Positions 12,101-21,885 of a stretch of DNA of 64,000 nt are shown in pieces. The stretch covers positions 29,824,742 to 29,888,741 of the forward strand of contig OZ026603.1 in NCBI GenBank assembly GCA_964020085.1, written 5' to 3'. The position numbers were made by a program, and so were the translations under genes. The notes beneath the pieces were generated by a model, which saw only the letters and a list, made by a program, of their open reading frames with translations, did not search any database and had not been told where the DNA came from. Origin of the DNA: Micromussa lordhowensis (taxonomy: Eukaryota > Cnidaria > Anthozoa > Scleractinia > Lobophylliidae). Within the stretch, counting starts at the first letter, position 1, and each line of letters starts with the position of its first letter.

Positions 12101-15100
12101 TGCCCTGAAATCTGTGATATCTTTTAACGTTTATAGGGGCGATGAAACCCAGGACTACGGTATCCGCCCATTGTAATACGTAATCGGTAAACCATTTCAG
12201 TTGTTATTGATTGATGATCTCTCGGCAATCTGAATTATAGTCATCCCCAGGCCTCCTCAGAGATGACGAGTGTGAGCATGGGGTTTCAAGCCAACGACAG
12301 TCCTACTTAGGGATTTCGACCTCTCTCATCAGAATAGCACCACAGACAAATTACTTAATATTTTAGAAACAGCAAACATGTACCGTGTTTCTAGTGAGTT
12401 ATAGAAACACGAGTGGAAGTTTGGGAAAACGTGGAATGTTTTGGGAACACGAGCCGATAGGCAGGTCTTTCCAGAGCATTTTCTAACCAGCGCGCGTATT
12501 TACTTGGAGGTGGTTTCTAAATTTCTATATTGAGTTTGCCTTCAGATTTTTTTACGACCAAGTGAATGTTTTTTTTTCTCAGTGAGTAGTAGTTTATAGT
12601 AGTAGCTTATGTCCCTTTTTCGATCCTCTCACCAGGTTGTTCAGAGAGGGCAAACTTCGTTACCTCAGTGGCTGTCTTATATCGAGGAGAAATCTCTACT
12701 ACTAGGCGTGCCGACATGGCGCGACCGAGGTGACGTTTTCATCGATTTTCAATCAAAGGATGGAAATCTTGAACATTCCCTGAACATCCAGGTAAAAGAC
12801 TTGCGTAACGAAGTGTCACAGACTTCATCACGCTCCAACAATACCAAGACGTCTTCTTTTTCCAAACCAAAATGTCCCAAGGGACTACCAGTGGCAGCTG
12901 CCTCGTTCGTGCTGGACTATCATTTGGAGAAAGTTACGGGAGAAATGAGGGTAGAGATCATGAACAAAGTACATGATTTTGTGGAAGTGGATGTGAAAAA
13001 TCTTCACATGTTGGCGGGCAAAGGACAAAACACTGCTTTCGGGCTGAAAGATGTGATTACTGTCACAGCAGGGCCAGGCAATGTAGCGGATTCTAAACAG
13101 CCTGGTGTTGTTGTTTCCTGGCAAATCGGCTGTGGAATTGATATACCAATTGCTGGTGAGTTAACTCTCCTTAATGTTCTGAGAATGTGGTGCGGAATCA
13201 TATCCATGATTGACGCACGCAGAGTAACCGCGATAGAACGAATCGCAAAGGACTGGGAACAACAATTGCAACAACGACATACAATTAATTTCTTTTAAAC
13301 TGAACATATTTTCATGAAACGTAGCGGATAAATTTTAACCTAAAATAACTATAAGGAGCTGATCCAGCCGGGGGAATGATATGACAAATTGAAATATGTT
13401 AGTTATAACACAGAGACTCGTTTTAGCGTGATCCTCCTCCACACATTTTACTGTTTCGACCGGACTTAAGAACATCTTTTGTTATCTCAGAGACTTTGTT
13501 TTAAGAGAATTGCATTGGGTTTTAATCAAGTTATTTTGAATCATGTGGCTCTTTAACTCGATTTTTTTTCCATGTACGTTTTTTTTTCCACAGGAGTACG
13601 AATAGCTTCTTTCCTCAAATCAAGCACAGAGATGGGATCCTTCGCTACAGTGCTTGGTCTCCCTGTGACTGAATGGCACGTATCCATTGGTTACCCCAAA
13701 CAGCCTCGACAGAGAGCTCGTAGGCAAGTGGTAGAGGACAAAACTCCTAAAGTCATCAAACGATCAGCAAAACGAAAAGTTCGAGCGATCGTAGCGACTC
13801 CAACACCTACATTGACTGTTGCTCCTCCAACTTCCGTCGTCCCCAGTTTCACGATAACTGTTATTAAAACAACCTCGGTTGTTTCGACCCCGACTGTGGC
13901 ACCGACTACAACTCCGGTGGCTCCGACGACGACCGAAGAAACGACCACTACCGTAGAAGGGACGACAACGGGGACACGAACTACGACTACGACTGAAAAA
14001 ACGACCACTACCGAGAAATTGACGACAACGAAGACATCGACTACTACAGAGCCACCGACCACGACTGAAAAATCGACAACCACCGAAGAATCGACGACTA
14101 CGAAGCCATCGACCACGACAGAAAAATCGACTACCACCAAACGACCGACCTCTACCGAGCAACCGACCACCAAACGACCAACCTCTACCGAGCAACCGAC
14201 TACAACCGAGGAGACGACGACAACTGTGGAACCGACCACGTCTCCAAAGCCTGCAAAATCGACTACACCCGAACAGACGACGACAACATCACTACCAACT
14301 GCAACCACACTATCGACCACAGATGAGGTACGGTTCACCACAGAGAGCCCAACACCATCTGAGAAGACGAGTACCACTCAGAAATCATCAACAAAAGGAA
14401 CGGAGAAACCAACGGTGGAAACCACAGAAGCACCTTCCGCAGAAAAACCTACCGTTACTAATCCAAAAGTCCTCAACCCCATAGATAGGCTGGATGTTTA
14501 CCGCGGTCAGGCGCTTATCTACCACATACCCGAGGATACGTTTTACGACAACCAAGACCTCTTCACGCCTAATCTGACGCTGTCGCTGCGGAGGAGAAAG
14601 GACTGGAAACCGTTGTTTGGGGTGCCTTGGATTAAATTCGATCCTGAAAACCAAGTGATTTATGTCTTTCCTGTCGACGAGGAAACTGTCGGAATTCACG
14701 AATTCATTCTCGTTGCCGCTGATAGTGACGGAGAGGAGGTTTATGACGCTTTAGAAGTGAATATCATGAGCGATTCTGCCGTTTCTTACAATAATCGATT
14801 TAGCCTTGAACTTGACTATGATTATAATAACTTCTCCAGCGACTTAAACATCAGATTACAGCTGCTCTCCAAACTTGCGGAGTATTTTGAAGTGAACACT
14901 AGCAGCATAAGAGTTGTCTCGTTCACCCAAGGCTCCGTGATCTACAAGTTCCAGTTCGACTCCTCTACCGTCCCGTTCGACGATTGTGATTTTCCATTAA
15001 GGGAAAAATTTGTCTCTGAGGATGTCGACGATGATGGCGACAGTGTTAATCCTGATCTAAAGGAAGCTCTTAAACCCGACTTTCCAGTCCAGTCCGGTTC

Positions 15101-15587
15101 ATATGAAGGCCTTGGACCTTGCAAGGGTGACTATGTAGTGGCGGTGACGAAACGGCGATCGGGTGTCTCGAAAACGTACATTATCATCCCAGTGGTGATC
15201 TTAGCTATCGTGTTATTGATCATCGGCGCTTGCCTGTTCGTTATCATACGCTCGCGACGGCAGCGAAAACTCTCGCTTGAAGATCAGAAACTTTTTGTAG
15301 ATAAACGCAAACCGGCCGTGCTTCAGGAAGAGTATGAAGTCAAAGAAAGGTTACTGAAACAGCCACTTGTCCTGCCAAACGAGAAACCACCCCTCTCCCC
15401 TCCGGTTCACCCGCGAAGTCCGTCCCTAAAGCACTCGGGCAGCGATCCACCTCCTTCGGCGGGGTACCAGGCTCCCTCCTTCACTTCAAGTAGACAACCA
15501 AGTATTCAAGGAACTCCCAGTGGAAACAGCCCTCGGAAGCCAGGATATTCCGGTTACAGGCTACCCCCGGCATATGTGCCCCCGTGA
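9165..15587 (+). CDS. DAG1-like: Dystroglycan, complete, three coding exons (897 aa)
   Basis: Cell-surface matrix receptor of the dystrophin complex. Coding exons: 9165-9344 (ends phase 0 at AAG/GTAAGT), 12636-13155 (after a CTCTCACCAG acceptor, ends phase 1 at GCTG/GTGAGT), and 13594-15587 (after TTTTCCACAG). Phases join without a break. Residues 1-20 are a signal peptide. About 30-234 match the N-terminal dystroglycan Ig-like and S6-like region (SLPQWLSY, FVEVDVKNLHM, AGPGN, SWQIGC). RARR at 274-277 is a furin-type site, placed as in vertebrates. Residues 302-523 are a Thr-rich stalk (O-glycan carrier). 527-626 is the second cadherin-like domain, with conserved Cys698 and Cys743 in the membrane-proximal domain. 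762-785 spans the membrane, and LSLEDQ and a terminal PPAY (891-894) lie in the tail. Length is close to vertebrate dystroglycan. The first intron is 3.3 kb. The ATG upstream of the second exon at 12609 is intronic and preceded by an in-frame stop. Confidence 0.93.
9345..12635 (+). other. Dystroglycan intron 1
   Basis: Runs from GTAAGT to CTCTCACCAG. It contains a partial foldback repeat at about 12370-12470 (the GTTATAGAAACACGAGTG family) but no exon that I recognise. The minus-strand frame at 11945-11595 has no known domain. Confidence 0.8.
12370..12475. repeat. Partial copy of the GTTATAGAAACACGAG foldback family
   Basis: Contains CCGTGTTTCTAGTGAGTTATAG and ACACGAGTGGAAGTTTGGGA, shared with 30805-31090 and 51785-51880. 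Confidence 0.6.
13870..14460 (+). repeat. Thr-rich coding microrepeats of the mucin stalk
   Basis: Degenerate ACGACC/ACCACT codon repeats encode runs of TTTE and TTTEKS-like units inside dystroglycan exon 3. On the opposite strand they create long Val/Ser-rich and Gly/Arg-rich open frames that are only shadows. Confidence 0.85.
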
Positions 15588-15894
15588 GAAAAACAAAATA
15601 TAGGGACAACAATAGTTGGTTCTGTTGGAACTCGGACGATAAAGATTGAGAAAACCGGAAAATCAAAGTCATTGAGGTATATCAGTGATGTAAACTGGAC
15701 AAACTACCATTAGGATTTTGAGTTAAGAGCTATAGCAGTTTTCTGCGTGTTTGCCTCCTACCAATTTGCTCAAAATTCTAGCTGAGTTAACTTGGCTTCT
15801 GAAAAACGAGTTTGTGACATCCTTAGCGCGGATATCACAATACGAAATTCAAAGACGGTCGAAATAAGGTGGTCAAAATATCGTTAAATACATG

Positions 15895-16090
15895 GTTTAT
15901 GTGAGATTTCATGCGTTAGCTCTTCGTAGGAGCGATTCGTCGATTCGCTCCGACGAAGAGCTAACGCTCGAAACATTAGTTTTCGAATCTCTTTACGGTG
16001 GCCAGCTCACATGATCAACTCAGTTGATAAAACCAAATTATCGTGTAATACTCCCCACCGACGCAACACCACAGTTTCTTTAGAAACTTA
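15895..16090. repeat. Penelope-type terminal repeat with hammerhead-like motif
   Basis: Shares TTCGAATCTCTTTACGGTGG and ATCAACTCAGTTGATAAAAC with 51215-51320. Its right flank (to about 16090) matches the left flank of that copy in reverse. A near-perfect hairpin (GCGTTAGCTCTTCGT ... ACGAAGAGCTAACGC, about 15921-15969) surrounds a core of the form CNGANGA-stem-GAAA at about 15949-15976. Confidence 0.6.
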
Positions 16091-16207
16091 CTCTCGTATG
16101 TGTGATTTGTCGAGTACCTAACGCGAAACAAAGGGCGCGCCGGCTTGTTACATTATTTTAGCTAAATTTATAGTTATAGTGTTAGTATTCCTCTAGACCT
16201 AAACTAA

Positions 16208-16585
16208 GGTCCCGTCCACACAACTCCGGAGCAATTTGAAAACGCGGACTTCACTCTGAAAACGCATCAAATGTTTTCCGTCCACACTACTCCAGAGAAA
16301 TTTGAAAACGTTACAATCACCGGTCATTTTGAATTTGTGTTCGAGGAAAACTCGAGCAGGGAAATTGCATTGTTATCCAGACTACATCGTTTTTGAAAAG
16401 CTCCGTTTTGTAAATTGTTTTCCGTCCATACGAAAATGAAAAGCCGGCGTTTTCAAATTCCTCCGGTTTGAAGAGCGTTTTCGAAAAGCTCCGTTTTTCG
16501 TGACGGATTAGTGTGGACGGTAGGCCTGGCCGTAGAAATAAAGCTGCGTTTTCAAATTTCTCCGTTGTAGTGTAGAGGCTGCCTA
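16208..16585. repeat. Foldback MITE family A, copy 1
   Basis: Terminal inverted repeats begin CCGTCCACAC..ACTCCGGAG and end CTCCGTTGTAGTGTAGAGG. The interior carries GAAAAGCTCCGTTTT and TAGTGTGGACGGTAGGCCT. Further copies occur at 29655, 31905, 54346 and 55448. No coding capacity. Confidence 0.8.
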
Positions 16586-17704
16586 AGACACAACTTTCCA
16601 TTTTTATCGCAAGAGAAGAACAAGCGGCTTTGCGGTTGGTTCAGTACGTCCTGCCAACTAACGAGCTAATATCCGCCTTATAAGCCTATCCCGCTGCAAA
16701 AGTTACATTCCTTCACGAAAAACCTAGTTCTAAACGGGAAAAAGCATCAGCCACTTCAAGGATTTCCATGTTAAAGGGTCCACGTCACGGTTTCCGCACC
16801 TTGAAAAGTTAAGCCTCAATGTTTCAAGTTCGTCGTTTGTAATCCGTGTCAATCTTCTCCATCCTTGTTCCTTTATGGCTTATTATTATCTCTTTGGTGT
16901 TTTTCTATGTTAGTAAACTAATATGTTCAGGTTTCCTTCCGTTAGGGTAATTTTGTCGGTGGCCAAAATAACTCAAAAGTGCCGCGTATGAGCTCCTTTA
17001 AGTGGTAAACAAGCTATGAAATTAAGTCGCGGATCAAATATTCTCGAAGATTTGAATCGGATAATATAAAGAATGCGGTAAATAGGATAAAAACAGAGGA
17101 TATAAGAAAAGAAGATACAGTTTTTCATATTGTAATAGCGCATTTAAGCACATCAATTTGTAAGAAACGTTTCTACGTATACCTTGAGATATCGTATCAT
17201 CGACGCTGTTATTTTTTTTGCCAATTTTGCCCATACATAATCGGAATATATGTATATCTTTACCAAGATTATAATCTTTGTATTTGACTGCTTCGTTAAA
17301 GGCATAAACAGATTAAAGAGATATTTTTAACTGATATGTTTGCCATGTTTGTTAATCCTGCCAAAACTAATCAATAGCCACTGTGGCGACCTGTGTGTTT
17401 TCCATGCCACAGCACTGTACTGCAGCCAAAACCAAAATTTAATTTAAATCACTCTAGCCAATCACAAAGGACATGGACAATCCGGTGAACCAATCAAAAC
17501 TTGGAGCAAACGCGTGCTGGTGCGAAGAGCGGGAAAATGAGTAGCAAGCGAGCCAAAAGCTCAGTTCTCATTGGCTGAGAAAGTGGCGTGAGGTTTTTAA
17601 ACCAATCACTGGCGTAGAAATGCAGAACGAACGCCAGCGCACTTAACTGAAACCCGCTCTAAACGATTTAGACAGTCTTTGGTGTCACTGTAAGCAGTTT
17701 ATCA

Positions 17705-17795
17705 GTGCAACTGTAAATTTCAAATTCCTCCGGTTTGAAGGGAGTGTTGGAAAAGCTCCCCTTTCGTGAACGGTAGGCCTGACACAGGAGGCGTA
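17705..17795. repeat. Foldback MITE family A, fragment
   Basis: CAAATTCCTCCGGTTTGAAG, then GAAAAGCTCCC and CGGTAGGCCTG, match the interior of the full copies. Both ends are missing. Confidence 0.6.
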
Positions 17796-19047
17796 GTATG
17801 GATTGGGCTTGATACATGAGGACACTTTGTGAAGCCTGTTACAAAGCGCGTCCCTGTCATTAGCCCATCCAGCGTTCAATCTAGGACTCATCTACTCAAG
17901 AGAAAAACTCAATGCAATTCTCAATAGTGTCAGATCATTTAGTGCAAAATCAGTTAGCGGACAAATCATCCTTGTTGTTAGCGTGTTAGCATAAGCTTAC
18001 ATTTATCAATGATGTTTAGTTTAAAAGAAGATGTTTGAAAATAAAATTTTCACTGTCAGATGGGAAGAAATTCGTGTGCAAGGTTTACTATATTTAGTTA
18101 GTTTACGTTGAGCATAATTTTACATTACCGTTATATAACTGAATTAAATACTTTTAAAAGATGTTAAATGGTTAAAGATGAGACTTTTTGCCTCATAAAG
18201 ACTGTTGCAATTTTTTGTCTGTTCTGTTATTCCCGCTGTACGTAATTTCTTTGTTTCATTTCTTTCACTAAGTTTCCAAAAGCCTTAATATATTGCTTGT
18301 GTTCGACAGGAAAAAAACGTAAATTGAAACAATTTCAGCGCATAAAATGCTCTTTTGATAGTTTTTCTTTTGTTCCTAGTTCATTTTTAAATCACTTTGA
18401 ACAATGAGTAATTTTATACAAAGCAAAAAGTGATAAGAATTGCAAAAGAAAAAGCATCAAGCACAAATAATGGAAATTTTCCTAATTCGAACTCAATTTA
18501 CATTGTATTAAATACAGTGAATTCCGCTAAGTTCTAACTACTGTAAAGAAATCTCGCACCGAGCAACCGTGAAGCTGAAAAACCAATCGACAATCATTCC
18601 AACAGTGATTAAAGACTGACTTTGTCACAGTCAGGGGCAAGTTGGAAGCGGGCATGCGCACAGAAAATAGCTTGAACATTTCTTCACTTTCGCATTTGCC
18701 TTATGTCTGAGAGAGTTTCCGCTTGGAAAATTTACTTGCGGCGAACGTTCAAATTGCGGATATTTACAAACTTGTCCAAAAGCTCTGTGTAAATTGGTTG
18801 TGAAGTTTAAAACGTACCAGTGTTTCAGGAAAATTTTCTTTAGTTTCTTCTCCAGTTTCTTCAGCCAGGCATTTTTGAGGGATTTTTTTCATTTGAACCT
18901 CACCTCAAATGCCTCTTAGTTCAAAGCAAGAGAATGTTATCTTTGTTCAAGAGATTGTGCACTCCTGTGCGCGAACAAACACGGGAACTACAGGCCTCGT
19001 CATCTAGAAAACTTGAACATGCAAAAATTAATTTGTGTTCTCTCTTC

Positions 19048-21885
19048 TTACGTTACGGGATTGTCGCTTTTGTTAAATCCCGAGAACCACTTCGATACAT
19101 TCCCATCTGGCTCCAGTAAGCTAGAAACTTTGGTTTTGATCAGACCGACCATAGAATTGTCTCTTTCTATTTCTTGTTGTCGTTCCTCTTCTTCGTCATC
19201 ACCGCCAAGTGTGAACACAACGGGTGGCTTCTCCCGAGTATCCCGCGCGTCCCGTGAAAATAGTGACCCGACATCTGGGAGAAGCGATTTCCCTAGACTC
19301 GCTTTACTTTTGCTTTGTGGTTTAGTGCCGTTCGGGATTCCTCCCTTACTCTTCCCATGTCTCAAATCTGGCACAGAAGTATTGAACGAAGAAAAGAAGT
19401 TGTCTTTCGCCCTGAACGAATCTTTCCAGCTACTTCTCCTCTCGTACTCGTCATCGTCCCAAAAGTCAAGCGTTGATTGGCTGGAGTAGCTGTTAGAGCC
19501 CAGTGCGCTGTAAGATGGTTTGCCGCGCGGCACGCGGCCGTTAGTGTACTGGTGCGGATTTGTATAGTCTTGGTACTTGACCTCGTTCAGAGGAAAACTT
19601 TCTATGCCCAGGCCACCCCGATCTTTGATGGCCGAGACGTGATTCCAAATGGGCGTGGGCTTGGTGATGCAGGGCGTCTGTTCGTCATCAAAATCTGTGT
19701 CAAAAATCGATTTTTCGTGGTCGAACTTATCTTCAAGGCCCTGCTCACTGGGTGCATCAAAAAAGGAATCAGGATATTCGTCAAAGTCGCTCTCTCTAGA
19801 AGCTCTTCTATTGCCCTGCCGTTCATTCTCTCCGAAATCATGATAGTTCTCAAAGTGTTCTTGAGTTCTCTGATGATAATCAGAATTTGCGCTGTGGCGG
19901 CGGCCTTGGGAGAGAGCTCTATGATGATTATCAGAGCTGGAACTATGGCGACGAGCTGGGATATACTGGGAGAGTTCGTACTCTGACGCGTTACTCTGAC
20001 GACAAATAGACTGCCGATGGACGGAACCGTCGTCTCTCGTGAAATCGGAACGCCTTCGGACATCATCGTAACCTTGTCGTTCACTTCGTGCATCTTCGTA
20101 CTCTCGAGGCTTGTAAATGTACGATTCGGTGTCATCAGAGCCGTCGAAGCTAGTTTTTCGACGTTCTTCACTGCTCTCTGAATCTTTCTTGTCGTCGGCT
20201 TGTGCGCTTATGGAAATGTTCAACATTGATTTCCCAAAATCTCGCAGCTTGGTCGAGAGAGAAGGCGGCGTTGTTTGCTCGGCTGTCGTTGCTCCCGCTG
20301 CTTCGTTTGTTGGTGCAGAAATATTAAGCATGGACTTACCCAAATCTTTCAATTTCGACGATACTGAACTCAGCCCAGAAGTGGAGCTTTCACCGAAAGG
20401 TTTTGTTGCCTCTTGTCTCTCGGTAGTTTCTGCTTGGGAAATGTTCAACATCGACTTGACACCTTTCAATTTTGTAGAAATGTTTTCGGCGATGTCGGAA
20501 AAATTCATGTCAAGCACTGCATCCAACATGGAGGGTTCTTCCTCGTCATTGTTCCTGTACGTGTAATACACAGGAATGTCCAGGGGGGGTCGTTCTGTGT
20601 CGTCGTCATCATCCCACATGGCCCGAACGTTGAACGATGCTCTGTCCTTCGCGTTCAAAGGAAACTTGAACGGGTTCTTTTGATTGGCAGAATGTTTGGT
20701 TTTGTCTGTTGATGCTGCCATTCCTTGCCTAGGGCGATTTCCTGTCGTGTTTGGTACTGTCAAATGTCTACTCGAGGGACTTCCATTTGGAATATTTGCC
20801 TTTCCACCATGACCTTTCTCGTACTCTCCGACGCCGTCTTCATTAGAGTTATTTGATACTGACAGCATTGAGGGATAACGGTTGCTAAAATGTACCGAGT
20901 GCGAGGTGAAGTCCGCTGTGCCGTCTTCGTTTCTTGGCCGCAGCGTTCGAGGTGTCCTTTTCTCTTGGGCAACTGGGCGTTTAGTTTTACACCTTTTCAC
21001 TAAACAAGAAATAGTGACCGGGATTCCTACCACAAAGAGGAGAATAGCAACAGGTATAAAGTGTGTCAACCAGCCCCATTGAAAAGGGGGCTCCGGCCCG
21101 AACAAGTTGGGATCGCAGGCTCCAAAGAACTTGAAGTGCGCTCTTTCGATTGGAAATCTTGTATTGAGCGCATTCTGAAACTTCTGCTCAATGACGTTTG
21201 TTTCTTCGTCAAGTATTCTCGATCTCAGCTCTCTGTAAGTGTCTTCATTGCAAGGAGAATAAGGAATATTCACAAATACAATAGTCAGATTTCTAGATGC
21301 CTTGTTAAACGACTTGACCAAAATAGACGCAGGCTTTTCGTTAAAACAATAACGCGCCAACTTTGTGACAAAGTCAATTCTCATTTCCACGTTTGTCATA
21401 AACCGATGAAAATTTGTCCCTGTAGTTAAAATCAATTCATGGCTGTACTCAAAGCCGTTTTCTTTCACACGAAGCTTCAAAATAATTTCACCTTTAAAAT
21501 CTCCTTTTACGCTGTCGTAAATTTTGATTTTATACAAGAATATGCCCACGTTTCCTGGCAAAGGAAAGCCATAAAGCTCCCGACTTTTGACATCAAAGTG
21601 TACCCACGAAGTTCGGAGGATCTTTCCATTGTTAGATGTCTTCATTGTTAAGCGAACGTTTTCAATTTTACCCTTCACAGCGTTGATGGTCTCTTGAGGA
21701 ATAGGTATTCTGAACGCCTGTCCAACATACGCCGTGCCTAGAAAAACAATTGGCGCTAATTTTGTTGTGGCGAGAGTGGAACGACTTGGGCCGGTGGAGG
21801 TCGAGCTAACAGAAGATGGAGTCTCGGTTGAGTTCATGGACACCAGCGAAAAAAACACCTTGAGAACTGTTAGTGCTTTTGACAT
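19048..21885 (-). CDS. Divergent dystroglycan-like receptor with long novel tail (945 aa, intronless)
   Basis: Single open frame from ATG at 21885 to a stop at 19048. Residues 1-19 look like a signal peptide. About 20-42 is a short Ser/Thr stub in place of the mucin stalk. 43-142 is a cadherin-like dystroglycan domain (FRIPIPQ, WVHFDVKSRELYGFPLP). 143-260 matches the membrane-proximal dystroglycan domain, with Cys212 and Cys257 at the positions of its conserved disulphide. 274-295 is the membrane segment. The tail (297-945) is unlike any dystroglycan tail I know. It is acidic and Ser-rich, with three KSMLNIS repeats (477-483, 517-523, 552-558), a looser fourth (865-877), WDDD motifs near 424 and 809, and many RRxS-type sites. 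It lacks the terminal PPxY. The N-terminal alpha-dystroglycan region and any furin site are also absent. It converges on the canonical dystroglycan. Family assignment is firm for residues 43-300; tail function is unknown. Confidence 0.88.
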   Translation of the reverse strand: MSKALTVLKVFFSLVSMNSTETPSSVSSTSTGPSRSTLATTKLAPIVFLGTAYVGQAFRIPIPQETINAVKGKIENVRLTMKTSNNGKILRTSWVHFDVKSRELYGFPLPGNVGIFLYKIKIYDSVKGDFKGEIILKLRVKENGFEYSHELILTTGTNFHRFMTNVEMRIDFVTKLARYCFNEKPASILVKSFNKASRNLTIVFVNIPYSPCNEDTYRELRSRILDEETNVIEQKFQNALNTRFPIERAHFKFFGACDPNLFGPEPPFQWGWLTHFIPVAILLFVVGIPVTISCLVKRCKTKRPVAQEKRTPRTLRPRNEDGTADFTSHSVHFSNRYPSMLSVSNNSNEDGVGEYEKGHGGKANIPNGSPSSRHLTVPNTTGNRPRQGMAASTDKTKHSANQKNPFKFPLNAKDRASFNVRAMWDDDDDTERPPLDIPVYYTYRNNDEEEPSMLDAVLDMNFSDIAENISTKLKGVKSMLNISQAETTERQEATKPFGESSTSGLSSVSSKLKDLGKSMLNISAPTNEAAGATTAEQTTPPSLSTKLRDFGKSMLNISISAQADDKKDSESSEERRKTSFDGSDDTESYIYKPREYEDARSERQGYDDVRRRSDFTRDDGSVHRQSICRQSNASEYELSQYIPARRHSSSSDNHHRALSQGRRHSANSDYHQRTQEHFENYHDFGENERQGNRRASRESDFDEYPDSFFDAPSEQGLEDKFDHEKSIFDTDFDDEQTPCITKPTPIWNHVSAIKDRGGLGIESFPLNEVKYQDYTNPHQYTNGRVPRGKPSYSALGSNSYSSQSTLDFWDDDEYERRSSWKDSFRAKDNFFSSFNTSVPDLRHGKSKGGIPNGTKPQSKSKASLGKSLLPDVGSLFSRDARDTREKPPVVFTLGGDDEEEERQQEIERDNSMVGLIKTKVSSLLEPDGNVSKWFSGFNKSDNPVT

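Larger units (their letters stand above)
15588..19047. other. Convergent intergenic region between the two dystroglycan-family genes
   Basis: No exon was recognised. It holds a Penelope-type terminal repeat (15895-16090), one foldback copy (16208-16585), a fragment of the same foldback (17705-17795) and AT-rich DNA. Both genes end towards this region, so it also contains their 3' UTRs. Confidence 0.5.

Noticed and set aside
12609..12635. ATG at 12609 as a start for dystroglycan
   Set aside because: An in-frame stop lies just upstream, and the acceptor ending at 12635 joins exon 1 in phase to give the expected dystroglycan sequence.
13691..14377. Long Val/Ser-rich minus-strand frame (and a Gly/Arg-rich one at 13764-14195)
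   Set aside because: Both are antisense shadows of the Thr-rich codon repeats in dystroglycan exon 3.
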